Assembly: GCA_040384865.1 (NCBI GenBank)
Contig: JAZKIM010000001.1
Location: forward strand, 1 to 52,200
Reading direction: 5' to 3'
Length of the DNA: 52,200 nt
DNA from: JBDKLC01 sp040384865
Lineage (GTDB): Bacteria; Patescibacteriota; Minisyncoccia; Phycocordibacterales; CAIZLB01
Position 1 is the stretch's first letter; each line of letters opens with the position of its first letter. The position numbers were made by a program, and so were the translations under genes. Under the pieces are notes generated by a model, which saw only the letters and a list, made by a program, of their open reading frames with translations, was not told where the DNA came from and did not search any database. Positions 7,864-14,709 of the stretch are shown here, piece by piece.

Positions 7864-8742
7864 CTACATACGGTTCATGATTCGTAATTTTTCTTCAACC
7901 ACTTTCGAAACCGCCTCTATTGTTCCAACTGTAATCTTGTAAGGTGCCACTTCATCTGGATTTTCTGCAAGAGACTTCTTTAGGGCATCACGGAAAGCAA
8001 CACGCAGTTCGGTGTTGTAATGAACGATAGAAATACCAGCATCAACGGCTGCACTGAGATCTGCTGAACTAATACCTGAAGCACCGTGAAGAACAAGCGG
8101 TGTTTTAACTGCTGCTGAGATTTCACCGATACGACCAATATTCAAAGCAGGATTACCACCGCGAATTAGGCCATGTACATTACCAACAGATGGAGCAAAA
8201 AGATCTACTCCTGTCTGATCGATGAATCGCTTAGCGTCAGCTGCTGAAGTAAGAGAGGCGGGGTCCAAACCGACACCCTCAGGAATTACATCGAGAATTT
8301 TAGATGAAGTTCCAATATATCCAAGTTCAGCTTCAATCAAAACCTTTTCACCAAAAAACGGCTTCTTCGATTTTGCATATTCAACACACTGGCTGGTTAA
8401 TTTTACGTTGTCTTCAAAAGAAAGTTTTGCAGCATCTATAATGACAGCGTCATAGCCAGCGTCGATAGCCTGCTTCACTCGATCAAATGAATAAGTATGA
8501 TCAGCGTTGAGAAAGATGGGAAAATTATCACGTTCTCGTGCTGCTTTTATGATAGCGGCAGCTTCATACACTCCAAAAAAGTCACGCTCACCCTCAGAGA
8601 CACCGATAATGACTGGCACATTGAGTTTTCTTGCTGTGTTATAAATAGCATGAAAAGTCTCAATGTTTGAGATATTAAAATGACCAACGGCACGACCTTG
8701 CACCCGCGCCTCCTTCAAACAATTTCGTAGGGTTAATTTCAT
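7864..8742 (-). CDS. fba: Class II fructose-bisphosphate aldolase
   Basis: A 292-aa zinc-dependent class II aldolase, which interconverts fructose 1,6-bisphosphate with glyceraldehyde-3-P and dihydroxyacetone-P. Signatures: NAD81-H82TYS (catalytic Asp and zinc His), IEAELGYIG near 135-143, zinc-binding His in GNVHGL near 184, and LHGASGIS near 220, followed by HYNTELR. It lies divergently to the pfkB-family gene and in the minus-strand direction of the carbon-metabolism genes. It could in principle act on a related bisphosphate (tagatose, sulfofructose types), but the neighbourhood of gap, tkt and pyk supports a glycolytic role. Confidence 0.93.
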   Translation of the reverse strand: MKLTLRNCLKEARVQGRAVGHFNISNIETFHAIYNTARKLNVPVIIGVSEGERDFFGVYEAAAIIKAARERDNFPIFLNADHTYSFDRVKQAIDAGYDAVIIDAAKLSFEDNVKLTSQCVEYAKSKKPFFGEKVLIEAELGYIGTSSKILDVIPEGVGLDPASLTSAADAKRFIDQTGVDLFAPSVGNVHGLIRGGNPALNIGRIGEISAAVKTPLVLHGASGISSADLSAAVDAGISIVHYNTELRVAFRDALKKSLAENPDEVAPYKITVGTIEAVSKVVEEKLRIMNRM

Positions 8743-8749
8743 GTGGATA

Positions 8750-8755
8750 ATAATA
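8750..8755 (-). promoter_or_regulatory. -10 element, predicted leaderless start of fba
   Basis: TATTAT preceded by TGG (extended -10), ending 7 nt before the ATG at 8742. A perfect DnaA-box-like TTATCCACA (8742-8750, minus strand) overlaps the stretch between -10 and start, probably by chance. Confidence 0.5.
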
Positions 8756-8812
8756 CCACAGCCAGAGAGGCGCTGTGTATATAAGACATCGGGAAAAAAG
8801 ATGCCTTTATGC

Positions 8813-8818
8813 TATAAT
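8813..8818 (+). promoter_or_regulatory. -10 element of the pfkB-family gene
   Basis: TATAAT preceded by TGC (extended -10), 21 nt before the ATG at 8840. This gene would have a short leader, unlike most others here. No clear -35 is visible. Confidence 0.5.
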
Positions 8819-8839
8819 TTTACCAACAAATTCTTTATC

Positions 8840-9868
8840 ATGTCCTTTTTCTCAAGCCGCTCTCCAAAAATACCCCTCCCGGAATTCATCGCCATTGGCG
8901 ATGTAGTCATCGATGCATTCATACGCCTCAATGATACAAACGCTCATATTGTAGAGAATCCATCGACCAGTACTCGTGAAATTAGCATGAACTACGGTGA
9001 CAAGATCCCTTTCGATTTTTCAGAAGAGCTTCCAGGTGTGGGAAATAGTGCTAACGCTGCTGTTTCAGCAGCACGACTCGGCCTTACTTCCGCCCTCATT
9101 GCCAACGCAGGAGAGGATCGCCACGGTCAGGAGTGCACAGAGCAATTAAAGAGCGAGAATGTCCAGACGCAATTCATAATGACCCATAAAGGACTGAAGA
9201 CAAATTACCATTATGTCCTCTGGTACAAAGACGAACGTACCATCCTCATCAAACACGAACTCTTCCCTCTCAAAATGCCGGACATTGGTTCCCCAAAGTG
9301 GTTCTATCTTAGCTCTTTGGGCGAGAACTCTCTTGAATTTCACGAAATCCTAGCCGACTACCTCGACAAGCATCCAAACATTAATCTCATCTTCCAACCG
9401 GGTACCTACCAAATGAAATTTGGCACAACAGCACTAAAGCGCCTCTACAAACGCTCCAAACTCTTCTTCTGCAACCTCGAGGAAGCTCAGCGTATTCTCG
9501 GTATACAAACACGCGAAGTACGGCGCCTCCTAGGTGGTCTTCAGACTCTTGGCCCAATACTCCCCGTCATCACAGATGGCCCCAAGGGAGCCTACACGCT
9601 CATAGACAAGCGGGTAGTCTTTATGCCTTCATACCCAGATCCAAAGCCTCCTTATGAAAGAACAGGCGCTGGTGACGCTTTTGCTTCCAGTTTTAGTGTT
9701 GCCATCGCCCTTGGTCAGACAATAGAAACGGCATTAAAATGGGGCTCAATTAATTCAATGAGTGTCGTTCAGTACGTAGGAGCACAGAAAGGGCTTCTTA
9801 GACGAGCTGCTTTGGAAAAGATACTTGCCACAGCACCTGAAAGTTGGAAATTACAAGTCTTAGAATAA
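8840..9868 (+). CDS. PfkB-family sugar kinase
   Basis: A 342-aa ribokinase-like (PfkB) kinase that phosphorylates a sugar or nucleoside with ATP. The N-terminal IAIGDVVIDAFI and the PGVGNSANAA glycine-rich substrate-binding motif are present, and the C-terminal anion-hole/catalytic motif is TGAGDAFASS with the base Asp. The frame is open upstream to 8741, but the ATG at 8840 gives the usual family N-terminus and lies 21 nt after a TATAAT. Substrate cannot be assigned from sequence: fructose-6-P, fructose, ribose and adenosine kinases all occur in the family. No classical PfkA is in the window, and the divergent aldolase gene makes a phosphofructokinase role plausible but unproven. Confidence 0.88.
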   Translation: MSFFSSRSPKIPLPEFIAIGDVVIDAFIRLNDTNAHIVENPSTSTREISMNYGDKIPFDFSEELPGVGNSANAAVSAARLGLTSALIANAGEDRHGQECTEQLKSENVQTQFIMTHKGLKTNYHYVLWYKDERTILIKHELFPLKMPDIGSPKWFYLSSLGENSLEFHEILADYLDKHPNINLIFQPGTYQMKFGTTALKRLYKRSKLFFCNLEEAQRILGIQTREVRRLLGGLQTLGPILPVITDGPKGAYTLIDKRVVFMPSYPDPKPPYERTGAGDAFASSFSVAIALGQTIETALKWGSINSMSVVQYVGAQKGLLRRAALEKILATAPESWKLQVLE

Positions 9869-9885
9869 CCGACCTAGCCGAATCT

Positions 9886-10170
9886 TTAGAGAATAGCCTC
9901 ACTATCCTCCTCTAACGAGAATCTCGACTGCTTCACACCATCACGATCATCGATCTCAAGAAATATTCCTATTGGCCTTGCCCAGACATCAGAGAGTGGA
10001 TTTTTATATGAATGAGCCTCATATATGACTAGGTCTTCTAAAGTTTCGGAATGCTTGGCAATGGCTATTACCCTGTAAAGTTGTTTGTTTTTAAAGTTTC
10101 TATACAAACCCCCTATCTTTATCTGTAGTCGTCGTGCTGCTTCCTCCAAAACTTTCTGTTCGTCTGTCAT
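9886..10170 (-). CDS. DUF1653 domain protein
   Basis: A 94-aa protein. Residues about 18-80 match the DUF1653 pattern: GGLYRNFKNKQLYRVI, AKHSETLEDLVIYEA, then WARPIGIFLE and a closing RF. The function of this small beta-rich domain is unknown to me. The N-terminal helix is short and the tail acidic. The gene lies 18 nt downstream of the transketolase C-terminal half, on the same strand, and is probably cotranscribed with it. Confidence 0.8.
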   Translation of the reverse strand: MTDEQKVLEEAARRLQIKIGGLYRNFKNKQLYRVIAIAKHSETLEDLVIYEAHSYKNPLSDVWARPIGIFLEIDDRDGVKQSRFSLEEDSEAIL

Positions 10171-10188
10171 AAATTTAATTAAATATTT

Positions 10189-11175
10189 CTAAACCTTCCT
10201 CTTTAATACCTTTTCAATTGCCATACGTATGTCCTTCTCTCCCATTCCATAGTATTCAATGAGTTCGGCCGGGGTACCTGACTGACCAAACAAGTCTTTG
10301 ACTCCGATGAATTCAATAGGTACAGGAAAACTAGCAGCGAGACATTCAGCTACTGCGCTTCCCATACCCCCCGCTATCTGATGTTCTTCAATAGTGACAA
10401 CCGCCCCTGTTTCCTTTGCTACGGCAATTATTGTTTCTGTATCGAGTGGTTTAATAGTAGCAAGATTGACGACTATCGTTGAAATACCTTTTTCATCAAG
10501 TTCATGAGCTACCTTGAGTGCTTTATGAACAAGGGCACCAGTGGCTACAAGTGTTACCACGGGAGCCGCCTTCCCCCTAAAAAATATCTGGGCTTTCCCT
10601 ATTTCAAAAGGTGTTTCCGTTGTTGTTATCACGGGCGTTTTTTCTCGAGCAACTCGAATATAGACAGGGCCTTTCACAACACCCGTAGCGACAGCTACTG
10701 TTGTTTTCTTTGCTTCGATTGAATCGCAGGGGGAAATAACGATAAGGTTTGGAATGACTCGTGTAATAGCAATATCTTCAACCGCCTGGTGAGAGCCTCC
10801 ATCAGGACCAACAGAAACCCCAGCGTGAGATCCTACGATAATAACCTTTCTATCGTTATAACATATTGTGGTTCGAATTTGTTCCCAATTTCGTCCAGGG
10901 CTAAACATTGCATATGAGCTGATGAATGGAATCTTTCCTGTAGCGGCCATGCCTGATGCAAGAGAAGCAAGGTTCTGCTCAGCAACACCCACTTCGATGA
11001 ATCGTTCTGGGAATTTCTTTTTGAAAGCCAACATCTTTGTTGACTCCGTAAGGTCTGCACAAAGTCCAACAACTTGAGAATTGTTTTCTCCAGCAACGAC
11101 GAGCCCTTCTCCGAAACCATCTCGAATAGCCACTTGCTCGACATCTATATTAAAAATATGCGGATTAAGATTCAT
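10189..11175 (-). CDS. Transketolase, C-terminal half
   Basis: A 328-aa second subunit of a split transketolase: a pyrimidine-binding domain (about 1-180), with catalytic Glu66 in GVAEQN that activates the thiamine diphosphate ring, and a C-terminal transketolase domain (about 195-328) with the IEEHQIAGGMGSAVAE segment. Together with the N-terminal subunit at 11365-12240 it would transfer two-carbon ketol units in the non-oxidative pentose phosphate pathway. The split form is common in archaea and some bacteria. A small ORF separates the halves, and this half has its own -10 6 nt before the ATG. Confidence 0.92.
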   Translation of the reverse strand: MNLNPHIFNIDVEQVAIRDGFGEGLVVAGENNSQVVGLCADLTESTKMLAFKKKFPERFIEVGVAEQNLASLASGMAATGKIPFISSYAMFSPGRNWEQIRTTICYNDRKVIIVGSHAGVSVGPDGGSHQAVEDIAITRVIPNLIVISPCDSIEAKKTTVAVATGVVKGPVYIRVAREKTPVITTTETPFEIGKAQIFFRGKAAPVVTLVATGALVHKALKVAHELDEKGISTIVVNLATIKPLDTETIIAVAKETGAVVTIEEHQIAGGMGSAVAECLAASFPVPIEFIGVKDLFGQSGTPAELIEYYGMGEKDIRMAIEKVLKRKV

Positions 11176-11181
11176 TACTGT

Positions 11182-11187
11182 ATATTA
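11182..11187 (-). promoter_or_regulatory. -10 element, predicted leaderless start of transketolase C half
   Basis: TAATAT on the minus strand, ending 6 nt before the ATG at 11175. It overlaps the stop codon of the preceding 56-aa ORF, so an internal promoter inside the tkt cluster is possible. Confidence 0.4.
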
Positions 11188-11355
11188 TGCGATAAAGAGA
11201 TTCGATACGATAGAGGTTAGTCCCAGTATTGCCCAAACCCAAAAGAATTTTTCTCCATACTTCATCATGAAAGCCCCCGTTGGTTTATGGAAATCAACAA
11301 GATGAAGTATGAAACCAAGGCTATTTATACTGTTATCTTTAAAACTTTTAAGCAT
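11185..11355 (-). CDS. Small membrane peptide between the transketolase halves
   Basis: A 56-codon ORF, ATG at 11355 and TAA at 11185, that fills the space between the two transketolase genes: 9 nt after the N-half stop and 9 nt before the C-half start. Residues 1-30 are polar. Residues about 37-56 are hydrophobic (FFWVWAILGLTSIVSNLFIA), suggesting a C-terminal membrane anchor. No Shine-Dalgarno precedes it, and no family is recognised. An internal ATG-ATG at codons 30-31 would give a 26-27-residue form. It is supported by fit, frame and the hydrophobic end, but it may be non-coding spacer. Confidence 0.4.
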   Translation of the reverse strand: MLKSFKDNSINSLGFILHLVDFHKPTGAFMMKYGEKFFWVWAILGLTSIVSNLFIA

Positions 11356-11364
11356 TTTATCTGA

Positions 11365-12240
11365 TTAGTGTTGTTGTTTTGAAAGTTCATCGAGCGCGAC
11401 CTTTCCTTGTTCTGCTTTTGCCGGAGCACCAACGACATCTGAAATACCCGGTGGCGTACCATGCCACTCAAAACGACGTTCCATATAGGAAACACCTTTA
11501 CCGGGAATGGTGTGCGCAATAATCATTGAAGGCTTTTCAAAAATAGCCTGCGCTACTTCGATCGCACCGACGATGGCACTCATGTCGTGACCATCAATTT
11601 CCTGCACATGCCAACCAAATGCCTTCCATTTATCGTAAAGAGGTGCAAGAGGCATAATGTCTTCGGTATATCCATCGATTTGAATATTATTTCGATCAAT
11701 GATAGCAATGAGATTGCCTAATTTTTCCTTACCTGCCATTAGCCCGGCTTCCCAAATTTGACCTTCATTATGTTCGCCGTCGGAAAGAAGGGCGTAAATA
11801 AAACGAGGAGTTACCTTTCCATTATCTATCCTGTCAGCAATAGCCATACCAACCGCCTGTGACAAACCAGAGCCAAGTGGACCAGAACTCGTTTCGAGCA
11901 TCGGCAAGAATTCACGATGCGGGTGACCCTGCAAGCGTGAACCAAATTTCCGAAGTGTCTTTAATTCCTCAACGGGGAAATATCCGGCATGCGCCATTGA
12001 GGCATACAAAACTGGACAGATATGACCATTTGAAAGGACAAGTCGATCACGATTTTGCATTTCTGGATTCTTTGAATCGTGTCGGAGAACGTGGAAATAC
12101 AGAGCGGCAAAAATATCCGACATACCAAGCGGACCGCCTGAGTGTCCAGACTTAGCTTCAAGAAGCATCTCTATGATAGAGCGGCGTATATCATTGGCGT
12201 GCTTTTCAAGCGCCTTTACTTGTTCATCGGTAAGAGCCAT
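11365..12240 (-). CDS. Transketolase, N-terminal half
   Basis: A 291-aa thiamine-diphosphate-binding subunit of the split transketolase. KSGHSGGPLG near 30-39 and the ThDP/Mg motif beginning S153-DGEHNEG and ending near D182-RNN are present; the first residue of the usual GDG motif is Ser here, as in many split enzymes. The ATG at 12240 is chosen over an in-frame TTG at 12249 because a consensus TATAAT (12249-12254) ends 8 nt before the ATG and overlaps the TTG. It heads the tkt N - small ORF - tkt C - DUF1653 cluster. Confidence 0.92.
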   Translation of the reverse strand: MALTDEQVKALEKHANDIRRSIIEMLLEAKSGHSGGPLGMSDIFAALYFHVLRHDSKNPEMQNRDRLVLSNGHICPVLYASMAHAGYFPVEELKTLRKFGSRLQGHPHREFLPMLETSSGPLGSGLSQAVGMAIADRIDNGKVTPRFIYALLSDGEHNEGQIWEAGLMAGKEKLGNLIAIIDRNNIQIDGYTEDIMPLAPLYDKWKAFGWHVQEIDGHDMSAIVGAIEVAQAIFEKPSMIIAHTIPGKGVSYMERRFEWHGTPPGISDVVGAPAKAEQGKVALDELSKQQH

Positions 12241-12248
12241 ACAATGCA

Positions 12249-12254
12249 ATTATA
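12249..12254 (-). promoter_or_regulatory. -10 element, predicted leaderless start of tkt cluster
   Basis: TATAAT preceded by TGC (extended -10), 8 nt before the ATG at 12240. It overlaps the alternative TTG start, which it therefore excludes. Confidence 0.58.
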
Positions 12255-12338
12255 GCATCAATGTAGCCGCAGGTTATCAACATGTTTAGTCAAAAACAAT
12301 TATCTATTATTAACATCCACTATAATACTCAGTGTTAA

Positions 12339-13064
12339 TTAAGAAATCTTCAAAAAGTCATCGAACTGTTCTATAGTTTCTCGCACTGATTTTCCATCAT
12401 GTAGCTCTGAACCGACGATAAGACGGTTTACGCCCACTCTCCCTAACAAAGGAGCAGATTCTTCATGTACTCCACCATCAACTGAAATTATAGCCTCTGG
12501 AAATTTTTCCTTAAATTTTAGAATACGGTCTAGCACTCGTTCGTCAAATAGCTGACCTTGAAAACCAATCTTTTCGATTCCCATAAACTGAACAGTATCG
12601 ATAATATCTTTATATTCTTCATAAAAAACAGCAAATGTTTCTGGTAAGGTTTCAAGACCCACAGCAAGGCCAACTTCAATACCTTTATCCTTAATGGATT
12701 TAAGGACACTACCAATGACGGCAGCTGGAGCACTCTCCAAATGAATGATAATACGTGCTGCACCAGCTGCAATCCACTGATCAGCAGCACGGGATGGATC
12801 ACTGACCATGAGGTCTGCTTCAAAATCAACCTCTTCCCAAAACGGAAAGCCTTCTTCCTGATTGACTATCTTCAAGAATTCCCCGTCAACAGTAGATTTA
12901 TACGGCCAGCTTTTTGAAGCGGTTAAATTTCCGTCCATGACATCAATTTGTACCAGGGGTACAAGCGACACAAACCGCTCCATCTCACTGCGCAAATGAT
13001 CAAAGTCCTCCGGCATAATGGCTGGAATTATATTTCTAGAAATAAAATCACTTGCGTTTGTCAT
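12339..13064 (-). CDS. Ribulose-phosphate 3-epimerase-like protein with altered metal site
   Basis: A 241-aa TIM-barrel protein of the Rpe family, which interconverts ribulose-5-P and xylulose-5-P. The frame is clear from IDVMDGNL (about 40-47), the LMVSDP segment and SVDGGV near 194-199. Of the four canonical metal ligands, D41 and D196 are kept, but the first His is Gln39 (VQIDVMDG) and the second is Asp84 (ADLMV instead of VHLMV). The usual Ser in PSIL is Ala, and the phosphate loop GFGGQ reads GFQGQ. It may be a divergent epimerase using another metal or proton shuttle, or a related enzyme. Context (rpiB, gap, tkt) favours pentose phosphate work. A TTG at 13085 is an alternative start. 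Confidence 0.78.
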   Translation of the reverse strand: MTNASDFISRNIIPAIMPEDFDHLRSEMERFVSLVPLVQIDVMDGNLTASKSWPYKSTVDGEFLKIVNQEEGFPFWEEVDFEADLMVSDPSRAADQWIAAGAARIIIHLESAPAAVIGSVLKSIKDKGIEVGLAVGLETLPETFAVFYEEYKDIIDTVQFMGIEKIGFQGQLFDERVLDRILKFKEKFPEAIISVDGGVHEESAPLLGRVGVNRLIVGSELHDGKSVRETIEQFDDFLKIS

Positions 13065-13077
13065 ATTTTTAAATTGA

Positions 13078-13596
13078 TTAACCAAAAAGATTGCTCTCTC
13101 CTGCTATCAAATCTACTTCACCGATTCGTCGAATATGTCGCTCCTCTCCTGAAAACTTTGTTTTAAGCCATAATTTAACAACTTTCAATGCTTCTGTTTC
13201 GCTCAAAAAACGAGCTCCCAGTGAAAGAATATTGGCATCGTTATGCTCTCGCGACAAAGTGACGATTTCTTCTGGGCCGCCATAATATACAGCGGCACGC
13301 ACAGATTCATATCGATTAGCCATAATTGCCTCACCCTGTCCTGATCCGCCGATGACGATTCCTCGCACCTCCAAATCCTCATCATTTGGTGAATTGGTAA
13401 TTGCTCCGCGCATACGCGCAATTTCACACTCAGAAACATCCCGTGCGGCCTTACTGATATATTTAGGATAGTCGTCATCTTCAATAAGCTGATGGGCCCC
13501 ACAATCAATCATCTCATGGTGGTCCTCACTAAGCTTCTCAACAAGAAACTTTTTAAGTTCGAATCCGGCATGGTCTGCAGCAATGAATATTTTCAT
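13078..13596 (-). CDS. rpiB: Ribose-5-phosphate isomerase B
   Basis: A 172-aa RpiB/LacAB-family isomerase for ribose-5-P and ribulose-5-P. AADHAGFELK at 6-15 is the N-terminal signature. Where E. coli RpiB has the catalytic Cys in CGTG, this protein has G83-GSGQG-E89, the arrangement of the mycobacterial enzyme in which this Glu is the catalytic base. It is about 20 aa longer than typical RpiB because of a C-terminal extension. The ATG at 13596 is used (an in-frame TTG lies at 13614). It sits 18 nt after gap and 13 nt before the rpe-like ATG, so the three probably form one operon. Confidence 0.9.
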   Translation of the reverse strand: MKIFIAADHAGFELKKFLVEKLSEDHHEMIDCGAHQLIEDDDYPKYISKAARDVSECEIARMRGAITNSPNDEDLEVRGIVIGGSGQGEAIMANRYESVRAAVYYGGPEEIVTLSREHNDANILSLGARFLSETEALKVVKLWLKTKFSGEERHIRRIGEVDLIAGESNLFG

Positions 13597-13614
13597 AATG
13601 TTTTTATCAACCAA

Positions 13615-14649
13615 CTAACCGATGTGCTCAGCTGCCTTCATTACATGTGCCAACAGTGTGTGAGTGTACCCCATTTCATTGTCATACCACGCAAGCACTT
13701 TTACCAAATTTCCGTCGACTACGCGCGTGAATTTGAGATCAGCAATTGATGCATGAGGATTTCCAATGATGTCTCGAGAAACAAGTTCTTCATCACTCGC
13801 CTCAAACACACCCTTCCATCGTGGATCCTGTGCCGCCTTTTTCAAGATATCGTTTACTTCATCTTTAGTAGTCGCCCGCTTTGTTATAAACGTAACATCG
13901 ACGATTGAACCGGTAATGACAGGTACTCGCATGGATACACCGTCAAACTTTCCAACAAGATCCTTTATTACCTTCGTAACAGCTCTAGCCGCACCGGTTG
14001 AAGATGGCACAATATTCATGGCTGCCGCCCGCCCTTCTCGCCAATCCTTTTTGTTTGGAGCGTCTACCAAAGCCTGGCTCGCTGTATACCCGTGTACGGT
14101 ATTGAGAATTGCTTTCTCGATACCGATGGATTCATCGATGATTGAAATAACTGGACTTGCCGCATTTGTCGTGCAAGATGCATTAGAAGAAATTGCACAA
14201 GTCGCAAGCGCAAACTCATTAATTCCCATAAGTACAGTTGCACCCTCGATGGTTGCAGCAGGTTCATCTTTTGCCGGAGCAGAAATAACTACTCGTTTTG
14301 CACCCGCTACAATATGAGCATTCGCTTTTTCATATGAAGTAAAAAGACCTGTAGACTCAACAACAATATCAACCGCATTATCTTTCCACGGAAGAACCGT
14401 AGGATCTTTTTCACTCAAATACTTCACCTCCTTACCGTTGATAATGAGTACGCTTCGAGCTTTATCTGCCTTTATATCAAGATCACTTCGACCGTAAGCG
14501 CTGTCGTACTTCATCAAATATGCAATATTTTCAATATCAGCAAGATCGTTGATTGCAACAACTTCTAAAGAAGCTTCTTTTGAAGCTAATTTCAAGAATG
14601 CTCGGCCAATTCGTCCCGCTCCATTTATCGCCACGCGTGTAGTACTCAT
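13615..14649 (-). CDS. gap: Glyceraldehyde-3-phosphate dehydrogenase, type I
   Basis: A 344-aa glycolytic GAPDH, which oxidises glyceraldehyde-3-P to 1,3-bisphosphoglycerate with NAD. The N-terminal NAD-binding fold shows INGAGRIGR at 8-16, and AINDL at 33-37 suggests NAD specificity. The catalytic Cys lies in SNASCTTNAASP near 156, and the C-terminal WYDNEMGYT is intact. It is the first gene of a likely gap-rpiB-rpe-like operon. There is no terminator between it and the S74 protein region upstream on the same strand, only about 60 bp of AT-rich sequence. Confidence 0.96.
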   Translation of the reverse strand: MSTTRVAINGAGRIGRAFLKLASKEASLEVVAINDLADIENIAYLMKYDSAYGRSDLDIKADKARSVLIINGKEVKYLSEKDPTVLPWKDNAVDIVVESTGLFTSYEKANAHIVAGAKRVVISAPAKDEPAATIEGATVLMGINEFALATCAISSNASCTTNAASPVISIIDESIGIEKAILNTVHGYTASQALVDAPNKKDWREGRAAAMNIVPSSTGAARAVTKVIKDLVGKFDGVSMRVPVITGSIVDVTFITKRATTKDEVNDILKKAAQDPRWKGVFEASDEELVSRDIIGNPHASIADLKFTRVVDGNLVKVLAWYDNEMGYTHTLLAHVMKAAEHIG

Positions 14650-14709
14650 ATATGTATGTCAGTTTAAAATGATTGTATGTAATGTTTTGTGCCCTCCATT
14701 ATATATGAA

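Noticed and set aside
8742..8750. DnaA-box-like TTATCCACA at the fba start and again at 21657-21665
   Set aside because: Both lie in a start-codon region or in coding sequence without AT-rich DNA or box clusters; they are treated as chance matches and lower confidence in the site at 30.2 kb.
13766..14317. A 183-aa plus-strand ORF opposite gap
   Set aside because: It is the antisense shadow of a fully convincing GAPDH gene, has no family signature and no promoter.
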